A stretch of DNA of 64,000 nucleotides from Gnetum montanum (Eukaryota > Streptophyta > Gnetopsida > Gnetales > Gnetaceae): assembly GCA_015680685.1 (NCBI GenBank), contig MNCI01022695.1:188300-252299 (forward strand), read 5' to 3'. Each line of letters opens with the position of its first letter. Within the stretch, counting starts at the first letter, position 1. The notes under the pieces were generated by a model that was not told the DNA's origin, did not search any database, and saw nothing but the letters and a program-made list of their open reading frames with translations. Shown in pieces: positions 13,900 through 26,249 of the stretch. The position numbers and the translations under genes are program-made.

Positions 13900-15020
13900 A
13901 TGATGAGGCTTGTACTTTATTGTAATATAGTCATGGTATGTATATCTATCCATTGTAATCCTCCACATTGATAATGTAACATGTCTAGTTCTAGTCTTGT
14001 TTTTTGGGCTTTAAAGTTATGGGGAATAGCTTTACTCCATCATGGAGATATTATGCATCATCCAATGGTGTTTTATAAGTCAATTATAAGTCCTAGATTC
14101 AAGATGTATCTCATGAACCTAGTATTTATGGTTTTCATGTGCATGGTCAAGGTTTTTAGCACCTAGGCTTGTATCCTTTCTTTCCAATTCACACTTGTAG
14201 GTTTGGAGCATATTTTAGGCATCTCAAAAAATTTCTAGCTTCGTTTAGAGATCCTCAATAGGCTCTAACATGTTTTTAGGTATTCTAGCTTTCATTTAGA
14301 GAAATGAAGGCAATGTGTGGTGGCAGATGTATGCAAGTGTACATCCTACATAAGCATTGGAGCATTGATGCATTCTCCTTGATGCCTTGGCTTAGGTTCT
14401 CTTCTCCTTCACCTCACTGGGTGCATTTGGGATGTCTCAGCTATAATGATGGACCTCTATTGATGCTTGGAAAATAGAGAACCTCTACTATTATGTTACG
14501 AAAACTATTAATGCTTGAGATGAGCCCCATATAGAAGAACTAGATTCAAACCATTTTCCTTTAGATTTTGGAATATAGTTTTGTATGAAGAGCTCTTCCT
14601 CCTTTTGGCAATTGATTCCTTCCTTGTTTTATGTATGTTTTGAGTCATTACTTTTACAAGTGTGGCTAGACTCTATCAAAATTGTACCTTGTTGATGTAG
14701 CCCAGAACCATTTGCTTGATGTGAAGTTTAGTGTTTATGCATTGAATAAAGCTTATTGTTTTTTCTCATTTTTGCACTATTGATGTCTTAAAATTAAAAT
14801 ACCAAAACATTATAAAATACTAAAATCATTTATTCATTTATTTTTTTCATAAGTTATGATGATTCACCTTTCCCAAGGAGGTTGAAACTACATGGAAATT
14901 TTATTTGCATTTGTATTTACGTGTGTGTGTGTGTGTGTATGGTGTTACATCTATCCCTTCGGGGATTAGAACATAACCATTGCCCCTATCCCCAGGTGGG
15001 ATTGCAATGCGTGTGTGTGA
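13900..15020. other. No gene; (GT)n at 14921-14938
   Basis: AT-rich sequence with no coding signal. Around 14315-14380 motifs such as GATGTATGC, GTACATCC and GATGCATTC recall the cluster before the accessory ORF of element F, but no TATA box follows, so I do not call a promoter or LTR. A (GT)n run of about nine copies sits at 14921-14938. Confidence 0.5.
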
Positions 15021-15640
15021 TGTGGACACCAAACATGCCAATGTAACATTGCTCCAATGATGGGATCTTTCCCTAGAGTTTTAGCATATTTGGAAGTGTT
15101 TTGCACTTATTTTGATGTGTTTAACAAGTTCTAGGTGCTATGGGAACTTGTTTGGAGGTGTCTAGAGGTTCTAGACCTCAAAACAAGAATCTTTAATTTT
15201 GGCCCTAGTAGGAGAGACATCTCCCTAGCATTTAAGATGTCTCTTGCAAGATGTCTCCTCCAGGACATCTCTTCCTATTTTAAAATATCTTCTTTAACAT
15301 CTTTGTGCTTAGAAAAGACATCTCCTATTTCTCTAAGATATCTTGTACAAATTTTAATGAACATCAAATTGAATGATAGATTAGAGAAAAGATTAAAGGT
15401 CATACTATGAAGCNGCAAGGTGCCTTGATCATCATTCATGTGAGTGTGTGTTTTCTTTGATTGATTGTGTGAGAGTTTGATTGAATGTCTTATCTAAACT
15501 TGCGAATTGTGCTTTCTTTCATATGGAAATTCTCTATTTGAGCAAGAATAAATCTTTGATTTTTCCTTTATTATTCAAAATTTTTATTTTATGTCTTTGA
15601 GAGAGCTTAAATTATGGAATCCATGGGAGCTTCTCATTAT
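15021..15640 (+). repeat. 5' LTR of element E (internally deleted)
   Basis: Starts TGTGGACA and aligns along most of its length with 17706-18400. It carries a cluster of AGACATCT/AGATGTCT motifs in both orientations near 15215-15275. Compared with the other copy it lacks the TATA box and a GA-rich tract of roughly 100-150 bp; the missing piece coincides with a single ambiguous base at 15413, so the loss may be an assembly collapse rather than a biological deletion. A primer binding site follows directly. Confidence 0.8.
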
Positions 15641-15641
15641 A

Positions 15642-15655
15642 TTGGTATTAGAGCA
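15642..15655 (+). other. Primer binding site of element E (initiator-Met type)
   Basis: TTGGTATTAGAGCA lies directly after the 5' LTR. It differs by one base from the TGGTATCAGAGC site used by many plant LTR elements to prime from initiator tRNA-Met, and fixes the element's orientation as plus. Confidence 0.75.
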
Positions 15656-15998
15656 GGCTGGAATTAAAGAAAATTTCATTAAAGTGGATAATTCTCATAT
15701 CAATTGCAAATAAGCACTCCAAATTCTCAAGGTTTGAAGAATTCTCTCTTACTACTTGTTCTACTCATCATAGGATTTGAAAATTTCTATTTGTTTTCTA
15801 AGTTTACCATATCTTTCAAGAATTTGAAGATAATTGTGAAATTGGACATCCATTAGATTGAATTAGCTAGGGTTTGAAGATATTATGTTTATTTTTATTA
15901 AGATTTGTGTATTTCATGTCTTATTCCTTTAGAATTTTTGAAAATTTCACCTTTCCTTAAGAATTTTATGAAAATTACCTTTTAGATCTATTTCCATC

Positions 15999-17183
15999 AT
16001 GCCTTCAAATAAGAAGATAACTTAAGATTTTTCAAGAGATATGAAGGAATTAAAGACTAACTTAAAAGATATTTTGATAAAAATTGAGAGAATATCTTCT
16101 AGCCATCAAGTAAAGGAAGGAGATGAAAGTTTTGATGAAGGAGAGATCATTGAGAAAAGAAGTTCTCAAGTATCTCTTATTGAGCAAAGGTGTGCTCAAT
16201 ACTCAAAGATTTAAAAGAAGGAAACCAATGGCTTCATCAAAGGGACCAAGATATCTTCAAGCTCTAAGATGGTGTAGGTTGCTAATCAAGGAGAGTTCCT
16301 ACCTCATGAGTCATGAAGGATGAAGGATCAAAGCCAAATAAGTGGCCAAAATTAAGGGACTTATCCAAGAATGGTCAAGAGCATCACTAGAAGATATGCT
16401 TCTCATACTTTTCACAATTGTTTTATATCTTGTATCAAGTGAAAGGAGATTCTAATCCAAGTTGAGGCTATCTCATGGGAGGAAGGTGAGTCTTCTAGCC
16501 AAGGTATGTGGAAGAATGATTGCTTTAATGATTTTTTTGATGAATTTGATGTTAAATCCATGGAGGAGAGTTTACCTTTTATGCTGTTACCTTAAAAGAG
16601 GAATGCAAAGCTTGTGGATGATTCCTTTGAAGAGGAGAAGCCATTAGAATTGGGAAGTCTTATTTGGAATCTTGAACCTTTAAGATTTGATGAGATTGGA
16701 TAGCCACATGTTAAAGATCAAGTTGAATCAAAGATGGATGGGAGAAGTCATTAAGTTATAAGAAAGTATGAGGTTTACCTTATTGATTGTAGTAATGTCT
16801 CTTATGTTGAAGCTAGTGTGATGGATTTTAGTTTTTCACTTCAACTTGGTAGTGGTTTATTCAATGGTGATGATGAGAATCATGATCATTGTGGTGATTG
16901 TGATGAAATTTTAAGTCATGTTGTATGTAATGAAAGAAATGTAACTTTTGTTATCATTATTAGTAAGAGCAAAGCTAATGATGGTAATGAATTTGATTTT
17001 GTATGGAATAACGATGGCTATGGTGGTAGTCATAGTAGAAAGGTCATTACTGTTGTTGATGAAGACATTAATAATGATATGATTTTTCAAAATTTAGAGA
17101 TATTTTCTATGAATTATGACAAGGATGAAATTGTCAAAGGTGTTGATGACCTTGATTATCTTGGCTATGAAATGGACGAGTAG
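15999..17183 (+). pseudogene. Only ORF of element E, broken, unknown product
   Basis: Reading from the ATG at 15999 (MPSNKKIT) a single frame runs to the stop at 17181-17183, about 394 codons, interrupted by in-frame stops such as that at 16023-16025. The last piece, 16818-17183, is open for 121 codons. The first part is rich in K, E and S with a helical look; the last part is acidic, with many D, N and G and an HDHCGDCDE stretch. A lysine-rich piece follows beyond the stop. I see no protease, reverse transcriptase, RNase H or integrase motif, and only about 2 kb separates the LTRs, so this element must borrow its enzymes. It may be a diverged gag; I do not recognise it. Confidence 0.55.
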
Positions 17184-17687
17184 CATGAAGACAATCTACA
17201 TTGTGATGTTGATGGTAAAAGGAAGATAAGTGGTAGTCTTTCAAACACAAAGAAGAAGGTGAAGAAGAGGAAAAAGGATGGAAGAAGGGAAACTAGTTTA
17301 GGGGACCTAATCCATTTGAATTTCCTTAATATTCTTTTGTTGTAGGTCATGGAAGAAACACATGGGATTTCGTACTCTCAAAATGGAATCATGGTGAAGC
17401 ATTTGAGGGAAAAGACCTTATCCACTCTTCTTTTATGAATTTCTTCATTGTAATGTAAGCATAAAATTGTGCTAATGTATGTGTGTGTGTATGTGTGTCA
17501 TTCATACATTCAATTATGTTTTTATATGTGTTTTAAAATAAGTTTTGGATGGTAGAGACAAAATGTTATGAGCTATAACCATTCCATGTGTGTTATGATT
17601 TGGTTTGTGTGTAAATTATGGCCTATATGAGGGGGCAACAACTATCCTAAGTGTAAAGACATCTTATGTGAAAACTAAGAATATTTT

Positions 17688-17700
17688 AAAGGATGAGGGT
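17688..17700 (+). other. Polypurine tract of element E
   Basis: AAAGGATGAGGGT lies a few bases before the TGTGGACA start of the 3' LTR, the expected place for the plus-strand primer. Confidence 0.6.
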
Positions 17701-17705
17701 GCTAA

Positions 17706-18400
17706 TGTGGACATAAAATTGGCCAATGTAACATCTCTCCCATGATGGGATTTTTCCCTAGAATTCTGGCATATTTGGAAGTGTTTTGGACTTATTTTGA
17801 TGCATTTAGGAGGTTCAAGGGGCTATGAGGACTTTCTTGGAGGTGTCCAAAGGTTCCAAAGCTTAAAATGAGCATCTCTGATTTTGGCCTTGGTAGGTTA
17901 GATGTCTATCTCGACAATTAGACATCTCATCTATAGTCAAGACATTTACACACTCTCAAGGTATCTCAGAATAGACATCTAACTTGACTTCAAAATGTCT
18001 ACTCTAACATCTTTGTACTTAGGAGAGACACCTACTATTTCTTCAAGATGTCTAGTATAGATTTTAACAAACATAAAATTTAATGATACATTGAAGGGAA
18101 GATGAAGAGATAGTGGGAAGGATATAAATAAGCCTCTTGGACCTTCAATTTGAAAAAAGAGAGAAGAGAAAAACAGAGAGGCTAGGGAAAGAGAGATGAG
18201 TTGAGAGAGGAGTAGAGAGAGATAGAGTTTTGGCAAGGTGTCTTTATCATCATCCATGTGAGTGTGTGTTTTCTTTGATTGAGTGTGTGAGAGTTTGATT
18301 GAATCTCTTATTTGTCCTTGAAAATTGTGCTTTCTTTCATATGTAAATTCTTCATTTAAGTAAGAATAAAGCTTTTATTTTTCTTTTCTTATTAAAATTT
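17706..18400 (+). repeat. 3' LTR of element E
   Basis: Aligns with 15021-15640 from TGTGGACA onwards. It keeps what the 5' copy lost: a TATAAATA box at 18123-18130 and a GA-rich tract at about 18155-18235. Upstream of the TATA box are several AGATGTCT/AGACATCT motifs in both orientations. Similarity to the 5' copy fades near 18395, so the last bases of the LTR are missing or diverged. Confidence 0.75.
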
Positions 18401-18439
18401 GCTATGTAGTATCTCTTTATGTTTTGTATGTGTTTTGCT

Positions 18440-19140
18440 ATGTTTGGGAATGTTTTGATTCTATTTTAGTGAGATTAGAAGGTTCTAGGATTCATGGAGA
18501 CTTATTTGAAGATGTTTAGATGTTCCAAATCTTAAAATGAACATCTTGATTTTTGCCCTTGCTAGAATAAATGTCTCCTTCCAAAATAAGATGTCTTGTC
18601 TAGAGTATAGACATATACCATACAAGATAGACATATCTTGTACAAGCTTGCAACTCTTGGGAGATGTCTATACCACTTGCAAGATATCTCCTTTGGATCC
18701 AAGATGTTTACACCACCAGTAAGATGTTTCCTCTATCAACTAGTTTCTCTCAAATGAGATGTCTTATCTTCCCAAAAGATGTCTTATCCAACTATGAGAC
18801 ATTATTGTATGGATTCCAATAAACTTAAGTTTTTAATTTTGAATGCTAACATGGGGCAAGGCCATGGGAAAAAAATTATAAATAGACCTCTTGGACATCC
18901 ATTTAAGCAAGAGGAAGAGAAGAGAGAGGCCCAAGAGTGACCAAGAGAGAAGTGAAGAGAGAGTGATGTTGAGCTCCATTTGAGCATTCATTTTTGTAAG
19001 GCTTCGTAGCCATTTTGTGTGTGAGTGTGTTGTATTGGATCTTGAGCACTTATCTATCCTTTCCATTTGCTTATAGAATTTTGTACTTCTTTTAATTTTC
19101 TAGTAAGAATAAAGAGTTTTTTCTTTCTTGTTTTTAATGG
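18440..19140 (+). repeat. LTR H, a diverged relative of the element E LTR, without a partner
   Basis: This stretch aligns with the inner part of the E LTR (a GTGTTTTG / ATTTT / AGGTTCTAG series), carries many AGATGTCT and related motifs, a TATAAATA box at 18877-18884, a GA-rich tract after it, and a GAATAAAG-type end. The first 60 or so bases of the LTR are absent and no second copy or internal region is seen. It is probably a truncated solo LTR from a sister family sitting against element E. Confidence 0.65.
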
Positions 19141-20649
19141 CGTATGCAAGTTTGAAGGGTTTAGTTTTAATTTTGGGTTATTGAAGCTAGATCCTCGCCA
19201 ACGTGTATACTATTTTTTTCATTAATATCCCATGTTGTAAGATATACGACAATTGCATAATTATCTCCCATGAACTTATCATTTAGTAAAAGTTATGTTT
19301 GGCAAGTTCCTAATAAGTCAAAAATGAAATTTTCCAAGCTAGTGAAATAGTGCTATAAATATTCACTCTTATTTTTTTTAGTATTTGTAATGATCATGTG
19401 TATCATATTAATTAGTTTATTGATAATCTAGAAAATAAAAGTTGACCTGAAAATGTAGATAGTTGCAATAGTAATAAAAAAAATTTTAAAATTTGAGTTT
19501 AAAGGTAAATATAATGTTTAAAAGTTATTTGAGAATGTCATTATGAATTAAAGACATTAGAAAAATACTACAAAGGAGTAGAACATTCAAAAAGATAAAA
19601 TAATGATCCTTTGCAAGTAATCCCACTCAGCATAGCATTAAAAATCATATTATTGATATAAGGTCACTATCTAACCATTTAATTACATGGTATAAAATAT
19701 TCTAAACCCTTCAAACTTGTTATCGATGATTGTTTGTTAATAAAAAATCGAGGTTAGAGTTAAATCAAAATAGAATCATAGTTAGAATAAAATAATAAAA
19801 AACTAAGCAAGAAGTTCAAACTTAAAAGTGCATAATACCTAGTATAGTTAAAACATGGATACCACATAAAGATTATGAGGTGAAATTTCATTAGAGCATG
19901 AGAAAAATGGAAGTTAGAGAAAATAAATAAAAATTATATTACTACTATACAAGAGCTGCTAAATAGTTATCAAAATAATCGAAGTCATGTTAAAAATAAA
20001 ATATAGTACCAAGGTAGAATAAAAAGGTAAGAGATCAGATCTCCCATAAGGTATAATCTTAATGAAACAAAAGTATCTTTTTTAAAAAATGTCATTCTAT
20101 AGAAGTTTTCTTCATTGGAAAGAAAATAAAAACTAATTTCTATTAGCCATTAAATCATAAATTATGTTAATTAAAGCTATATTAAATTATATATCAAAAT
20201 GCATCTAAGTTACATTAGGCTTCCATTATTACAAGTATCTACTATTCAACTATTGTAAGGCACACCCAATCATACTATACCATAGTAGTAATAATGAATA
20301 GAAAAAATACATTTTAATAATATTAAAATAAAAGCTGCACATAGTACCTTATAAAAATAAAAGCAAAACAAAAATTTTGAACTACAAGACATAAAAATTC
20401 CTTATAACTAAATTAGAGATTGATGAAAAAGCACCACTAATACTCTACCCATGCAAATAATCAAATTTTAATCCATCTTAAAGGTATTAATACCTTATGT
20501 TAAATAGCTATAATTCTTAAATTGAACATAGTACACAAAATAATAAACATAAGAATATTAGTTCTACCTATAAAAGATTTTAAAATTATTTTACATCCAC
20601 TATTTTCTTATCTAACAAATCATTAAAGGCATAATATAGTAAGTTGAAG
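19141..20649. other. No gene
   Basis: Very AT-rich sequence with frequent stops in all frames and no recognisable repeat edge. It may be the broken remainder of an older element. Confidence 0.5.
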
Positions 20650-21146
20650 TGTAACATCCCATCCCTTGTTAAGAGTGAAATTATATTATTAAACATGTAA
20701 TTAACCTTTGGAAGAAGGGGTGCCTTGTTATTATGGATTGTAACTATTCATGGTACCCCTCAGAGATGCATTTGTCCTATGACATTAAAGGTTGGGCTTG
20801 GAGGTCATATTAGCATGGAGTTGTAGAGCCAGATTGGCAAGTAACAAAAGCCAGGTAAGGTAGTGTAGGAAGAGATTGATCACCCCTTCAGTCTAATGTC
20901 TTAATCATAGTTTTAGTGTTGGATTACATCTAAGGATCCTAAGTGTCATAAGAGGAAAACCTAAGGCTATTGACAGTGTACCCAACAAATTTTATTAAAA
21001 AAGTTCTACTATTTTTTTCATTTTAAATCTATTCTTTTGAAATATCTATAAGCATAAAATGAATTATCCATATTATTACCACATTAAACAATGACTCTAC
21101 ATAGCAAATGATCAAATTCATCGACACCCAAGAATGGGATGTCACA
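20650..21146 (+). repeat. 5' LTR of element D
   Basis: Begins TGTAACATCCCA and ends TGGGATGTCACA, an imperfect inverted terminal pair. It aligns throughout with 29743-30181, including the blocks GTAACTATTCA, GATCCTAAGTGTCA and a shared T-rich run. A primer site follows at once. No clear target duplication was found at the two outer edges. Confidence 0.85.
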
Positions 21147-21148
21147 TT

Positions 21149-21160
21149 TGGTATCAAAGC
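21149..21160 (+). other. Primer binding site of element D (initiator-Met type)
   Basis: TGGTATCAAAGC directly after the 5' LTR, one base away from TGGTATCAGAGC, which pairs with the 3' end of initiator tRNA-Met in many plant chromoviruses. Confidence 0.8.
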
Positions 21161-24100
21161 AAACCAAGGTTTAAGAGCCAAAAGTGCATTAAAGGAAGAA
21201 AACATCATTAATTTTATTTTATTAATATAAGAAAGGGAGTACATTAATAAAAAGAAGATGATACATGAAAAGAAATGTGAACATGATTAACACAGGATGA
21301 ATTAAACATCTAATTTAAAGAATTGAAGGAGATCTCTTGTAACATTTGCTTAAGTCACCCATTCTTCCTTGATCCCAACATCTAGTCAAGCCATCATAGA
21401 TTTTTCAAATATAGTTTATGGTGCTTTTAGTAGCAGCCTTCATCTTGTCATCCTTTTCAAGTTTAAATTCTAATAAGTTGACTTGATGCATCCATTATGC
21501 CACATTCTCCTACCATTCCTTATCCTTACTTTGTATAGATAAGATCAAGGTAAGTAATAAAAAAAGAAAATAAAAAAGAAAAGAGAAAAGGAATAGAAAA
21601 GTAATAAAATTTACTAGTTATGTGAAGCTTATTGTTTTCAATAGAGTATTCTCTCAAGATTCAGCAAGTGTTGGGCTAAGCAAATAGCACTCTCCTGTTT
21701 CCATAAGATTTGTTCAAGATTTTTAGTGAATTTTAAGCATTGTTAGGGATGGCATGATTCATCCTATACCAAATCATAATCACTTTTAAATTCATAATAT
21801 TTTAACACCCTTAAGTGATATAACTCCTTACAAATAATGTGCAAAGTATTCTTAGCAATTTGATGGCTATGACTACAAAGAAGAACAAGTTCCTCCTTTG
21901 TAGTAACCACCATTTATCTTAAGAAGTGGGATCAATGCTTAATGGCAACTAAGGGAGGCACATTGAAAATAATAGATCTAGAAATACAAAACATTGATAT
22001 GGTCAATGGACCTTCAAATAGAGTTAGACCCTTAACCAAAGTCATCGATGAAGATAATACCTGAGAAGATTTTGATGGTGGACTAATAGTCTACTTAGAA
22101 CTAGATTTTCGTGGGGAATTCCTTTCCAATTCTTGGATAAATTAATCTTGATCTAAGGACATATATAACATAAAAATTGAAGAAATATTAAAAATAGATA
22201 GTTAAATTAGCTCTTGTTCGTTTCTCTTTGTATTTACCACTTGAACCTTGTCTACTGGAATCTTATTTGGTGTATTATTTCTGATTAAAATTGGAGATGA
22301 TATCAATAAATATATGATAAAATAGTAATAGTTATAATAATAGAAATTCATTGATAACAAACCTAGAACTAGGTTCCATTACCACTACCTCCTCTTTTCT
22401 TGAATTTTCTTCCCCAACATCTCTTCCTGATTTTGTTTACAACCCAGAGTGTACTAGCACATAAATACCACAAAGAAAAATAGTTAATAAATAAGAAAAT
22501 ATAAATAAAAAAAATTTTATACCTCATCAGACCATTCTAGATTATGGACTCATGCATGAGCATCTTGACCTTTTTTAGAATCTTTAATATGAGTCCTCTT
22601 AACTCTATCTTCCTCAAGAAACTTATGGTATAGACAAGGATTGTAATGATGAAGGCTATTGTTGGAAACATTATAACTCATGATCAAGGTCATAATTAAG
22701 AGCACACAACATATAGTATAAAGTTTCTTAGGATTCATATTGTTAGTAGTGCCAAGCTCTATGGTAAGATTTAAAGTAGAAAAGCAAGAGAGTGACCAAT
22801 CATATACTATACTAGTTTTGGCACCATGAAGAAGATAGATTGAGTAGGAGTTAAAATAGGAAGGCTAGGGATTCTATAAAACCATGCTATATATGAAATG
22901 ACATAATTGGTAATTTATTTTATCAATAAAATGAACTTTGTAATATATATATATATTTTAATGAAGAGAGAATTCAACAATATAATCAGATATTTCCCTT
23001 TAATAAAAAGCTTGAAATTTACTTGATTACATGCTAGGTATGAAAGGATTTACCTCAGTGTGGAAACCTAAAACCTTTTGAATGATAATAGGAGTAATTT
23101 ATGAATCTTTTGAAATTATTTTAAAAAGATAACTTTCCTAGACATAGGAAACATTACATCATTGCCTTATGACATCCTTATAGTAAGTAGTTTTAAAAAT
23201 GGGAAAAATGATAACTCACAAAACCTAGAAGTTTTGAGATAATCAAAACACTTAACTTCTAACAAACTATGAAATACATTGATGGCTCAACTACATTATT
23301 TTGATGAAAATCAATAGAAATTAAATCTGCACTACTTGAGGTGGTGGAAGAAGCCTTACCAAAATGCTTCGGAGGAGTCATGTTACCAACTTGCTACTCT
23401 AAGAAATCTTTGTAACTACTATGAAAAGGGATTGATTCAAAGATGATGGATAAAAAGACCTTCTTTTTCCATGAATTTTTAGAGAGGATTTGCAAACCTT
23501 AGTAATAGTTGAAGGTGGAGCTAATTAGAACAAATCATAGTATAAGCCCAAGATAAGAGGAAATTAATTACTAATTAATTTTTAACTAATGAATGCTTTT
23601 ACTGATTTAATGATTTACAAGGCTAGTAAGCTAGATATGTTGTAAGTCCAACATATAGTGCTATCTAGGATGATTCTAATGGTACCAATTTTATCAAAAT
23701 TTGATGTACAATTTGTGAGACATCATGTTTCTCAATAAGTATGTCATTAATTAAAATTAAAAGAAATTTTACTTTTGAAAAGTAAAGGTTATCTTTTAAA
23801 TTTTATTTTATATTTCAAAATTTTGAGGCCTACAATTAAACTTATGATCTTTAAGTTATAAAACCCAATTCTTAAGTATTGATTAGCTCACCATTAGGAC
23901 AAATACCTTGGTTATTTATAACATAGGTAAAGAAATAAATATATAATTAAATTTAATTTTTTTAAAATTATTTTACTTTACCCTAGGATTTGGCAAGGTA
24001 GGTTATTGTTGACCATTGTGGTTGACCAACCACACCATGTTGTGGTTAACTTGGCCATGACACAGCTCATTGTGCTTCTGTGAGACATTTCGATAGGCCA

Positions 24101-25070
24101 CTATAAGTAGTGGAAAACTGCTATTAGAAATGGCTAGTAGGCTAGGATGCCATAGGAGCTGCATCATCCTTATGGCCCCTATGACCCTCTTCATAAAAAA
24201 GTAAAAATGATATCTTTTTCCCTCTGTGACATGTGCTATTTTCTTTCATCATCATCATTGTTTTCTTCCACCACCACTACTATGATTCCTTTGCTTTTAA
24301 GGCCACCACTAGTGCAAAGATTCCTTGCCTTTTACTAACATCATTGGTGCCATGATTCCCTACCTTCCTCAACAGCAAATGGTGACTATTGACACCATAA
24401 TATCCCACCTTTTGGTGACTAAATTGTTTTTTCAATTAATGAGAAATTTTGTATTTTTCCATCAATTAAAAAGAATTTCAAAAAAAGATGTCAAAGTCAA
24501 AGATAAAAAGTTTAAGTATAAAACAAAAAATTAGCAAATAAGAAAATTTTACAAAGTGGTAGCAAATTGAAACAAAATTTCATAATTAAGTGTACTTGTC
24601 CTGAAGAAGTAGCCGGATGGATGACATCTTAAGAAGTCTTGAAATATGTGAAATTTTTTACAAATTTAAATGGTTATAATTTTTAACTCTGGTGTCCAAT
24701 TTCAATGAAAAAAGAGTTGTTTCTAATAGATTTGGACTTTTTGGACCCAATGGAATAACAAAATCCAACCTATGAAAGTTTAAAAATAAGTTTTTAGATC
24801 CATTATTTGATCATTTTAGAACATGGAATTGTTTGATTTGAAGCCTAAAATTTGAATATTTTTGAATGATTAGATCCTTTTAATACTGGTTATGTCTCAA
24901 TGAAAGGATCTAGGAAGAGAAAATTTGTTTCATAGTAGTTCTAACTTCTTTTAGAACCAATTAACCATGCTAGAATCTATAAAAAGGATGATAGAGGCTA
25001 ATGAGCAATAACTTTACCATGTCTCTTTATCTTATGAATGTCTAAAATCCAAAGAGTGCATTGAAAAATG
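21161..25070 (+). other. Long leader of element D, no gene; possible foreign promoter-like patch at 24000-24110
   Basis: Nearly 4 kb between primer site and gag, much longer than needed for a leader, with no coding signal. It may contain a further eroded insertion. At 24017-24034 the inverted pair TGTGGTT / AACCACA with a GACC loop is followed by another TGTGGTTAAC and a TATAAGTA box at 24102-24109, a layout like the LTR promoters elsewhere in this window. Insertion edges could not be placed. Confidence 0.4.
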
Positions 25071-26200
25071 ATGGATTCCCAAGTCAATGATCAAATGAAT
25101 GTACTTGAACAGCATGTTAATGAGATTATAGATTTACAAGAGAAACTCCATTAATTAAACCAAGGGTTTAGGAAAAATATGCGAGATATGTTGGAAGAGA
25201 TTAGGAAATTATCCCATAGTCTGGAAGAAAATTGATCAAAAGTTCAAAGAAAGATTAATTTCTTTGTAGATTGTATCAAATAAATAATTAATCATTTGAA
25301 CCAACCTCCTAATATAAACTAATATCCATCTAGAGACCATAACCAAAATTAATTTCCACCCAGGGATTATCACCAAGATCAATTTCAAAATCACTGAGAT
25401 TAGTACCACGATTAATTTTCATCTAGGGATTATTATCGACCTCAATTCCCACCTATTGGATGTCAAGGTATTGAGATTTCATATTAAGGAAAAATAGTAG
25501 AACTTGAAGGAGAGGGTTATTGGAATTGAAAAAATTCATTAAGAGAATCCTTATCCCAAGCTTATGCCAATAAGTTAAAACTTGATCATTATGATGGAGC
25601 GCTTGGATATAGTACCAAGGAGAAAGACTAGCTTGATACTATGAAAAATTATTTTGACATGTTGAATTTTTTGAGTTAGGAATGTTTCTAGGTAGTCTCT
25701 TTGTACTTAACATGGTGGAATGGATTAAGATCTCAAGGATTAATTACAAGTTACCTCAAACTTTGTCAATATGTTAAACAAAAATTTATACTAGATTTTT
25801 TCTTAAGAAACATAAGATATGATTTGACACATTAATATTGGGTAGATTATTTGTGGATGATTATTACAAGGAATTCTATGATCTCTCTTGATATGTAAGC
25901 CATTGAGATGAAGATGAGTTGGCTTTGAAGTTCATTGGTGGACTACATACTCAATTACAACCCTAGACATGTGCCCTTAATCCATAAATAGTTAGTGAAG
26001 CACATAGAATTGTTAGAAATTATAAGGAATCAAATCAAGTATGAACTACAACTCTTTGACAAGCCATGGTGGAAGAGACACCCACCAAAAGAACATGATC
26101 ATGATGTTCACTTGTGGTGAAGAACACTTCAAGTAGGATTATCTAAAATTATGATCAAGAATACAAAGAAATAATCAAAATAAAAACTGAAAGTTTAAAC
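25071..26200 (+). pseudogene. gag of element D, broken
   Basis: From the ATG at 25071 the frame reads MDSQVNDQMNVLEQHVNEII, a helical start, then several degenerate RDYH-type repeats (about 25325-25450), then KLDHYDGALGYSTKEKD near 25570-25620, which resembles the Y-D-G segment opening the gag domain of Tekay/Del-type chromoviruses. In-frame stops are frequent. Gag would form the particle around the element RNA. The family call rests mainly on the pol that follows. Confidence 0.6.
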
Positions 26201-26249
26201 TAATATGGTAAAAAGGAAAAGATCAAGCTACTACTATAGCTATAGTAAA

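Noticed and set aside
17979-18257. A 92-codon minus-strand frame with a leucine/serine-rich, membrane-like stretch
   Set aside because: It arises from the GA-rich tract of the E LTR read on the other strand.
18802-19066. Overlapping minus-strand frames with hydrophobic stretches
   Set aside because: Same cause as above, in the GA-rich tract of LTR H.
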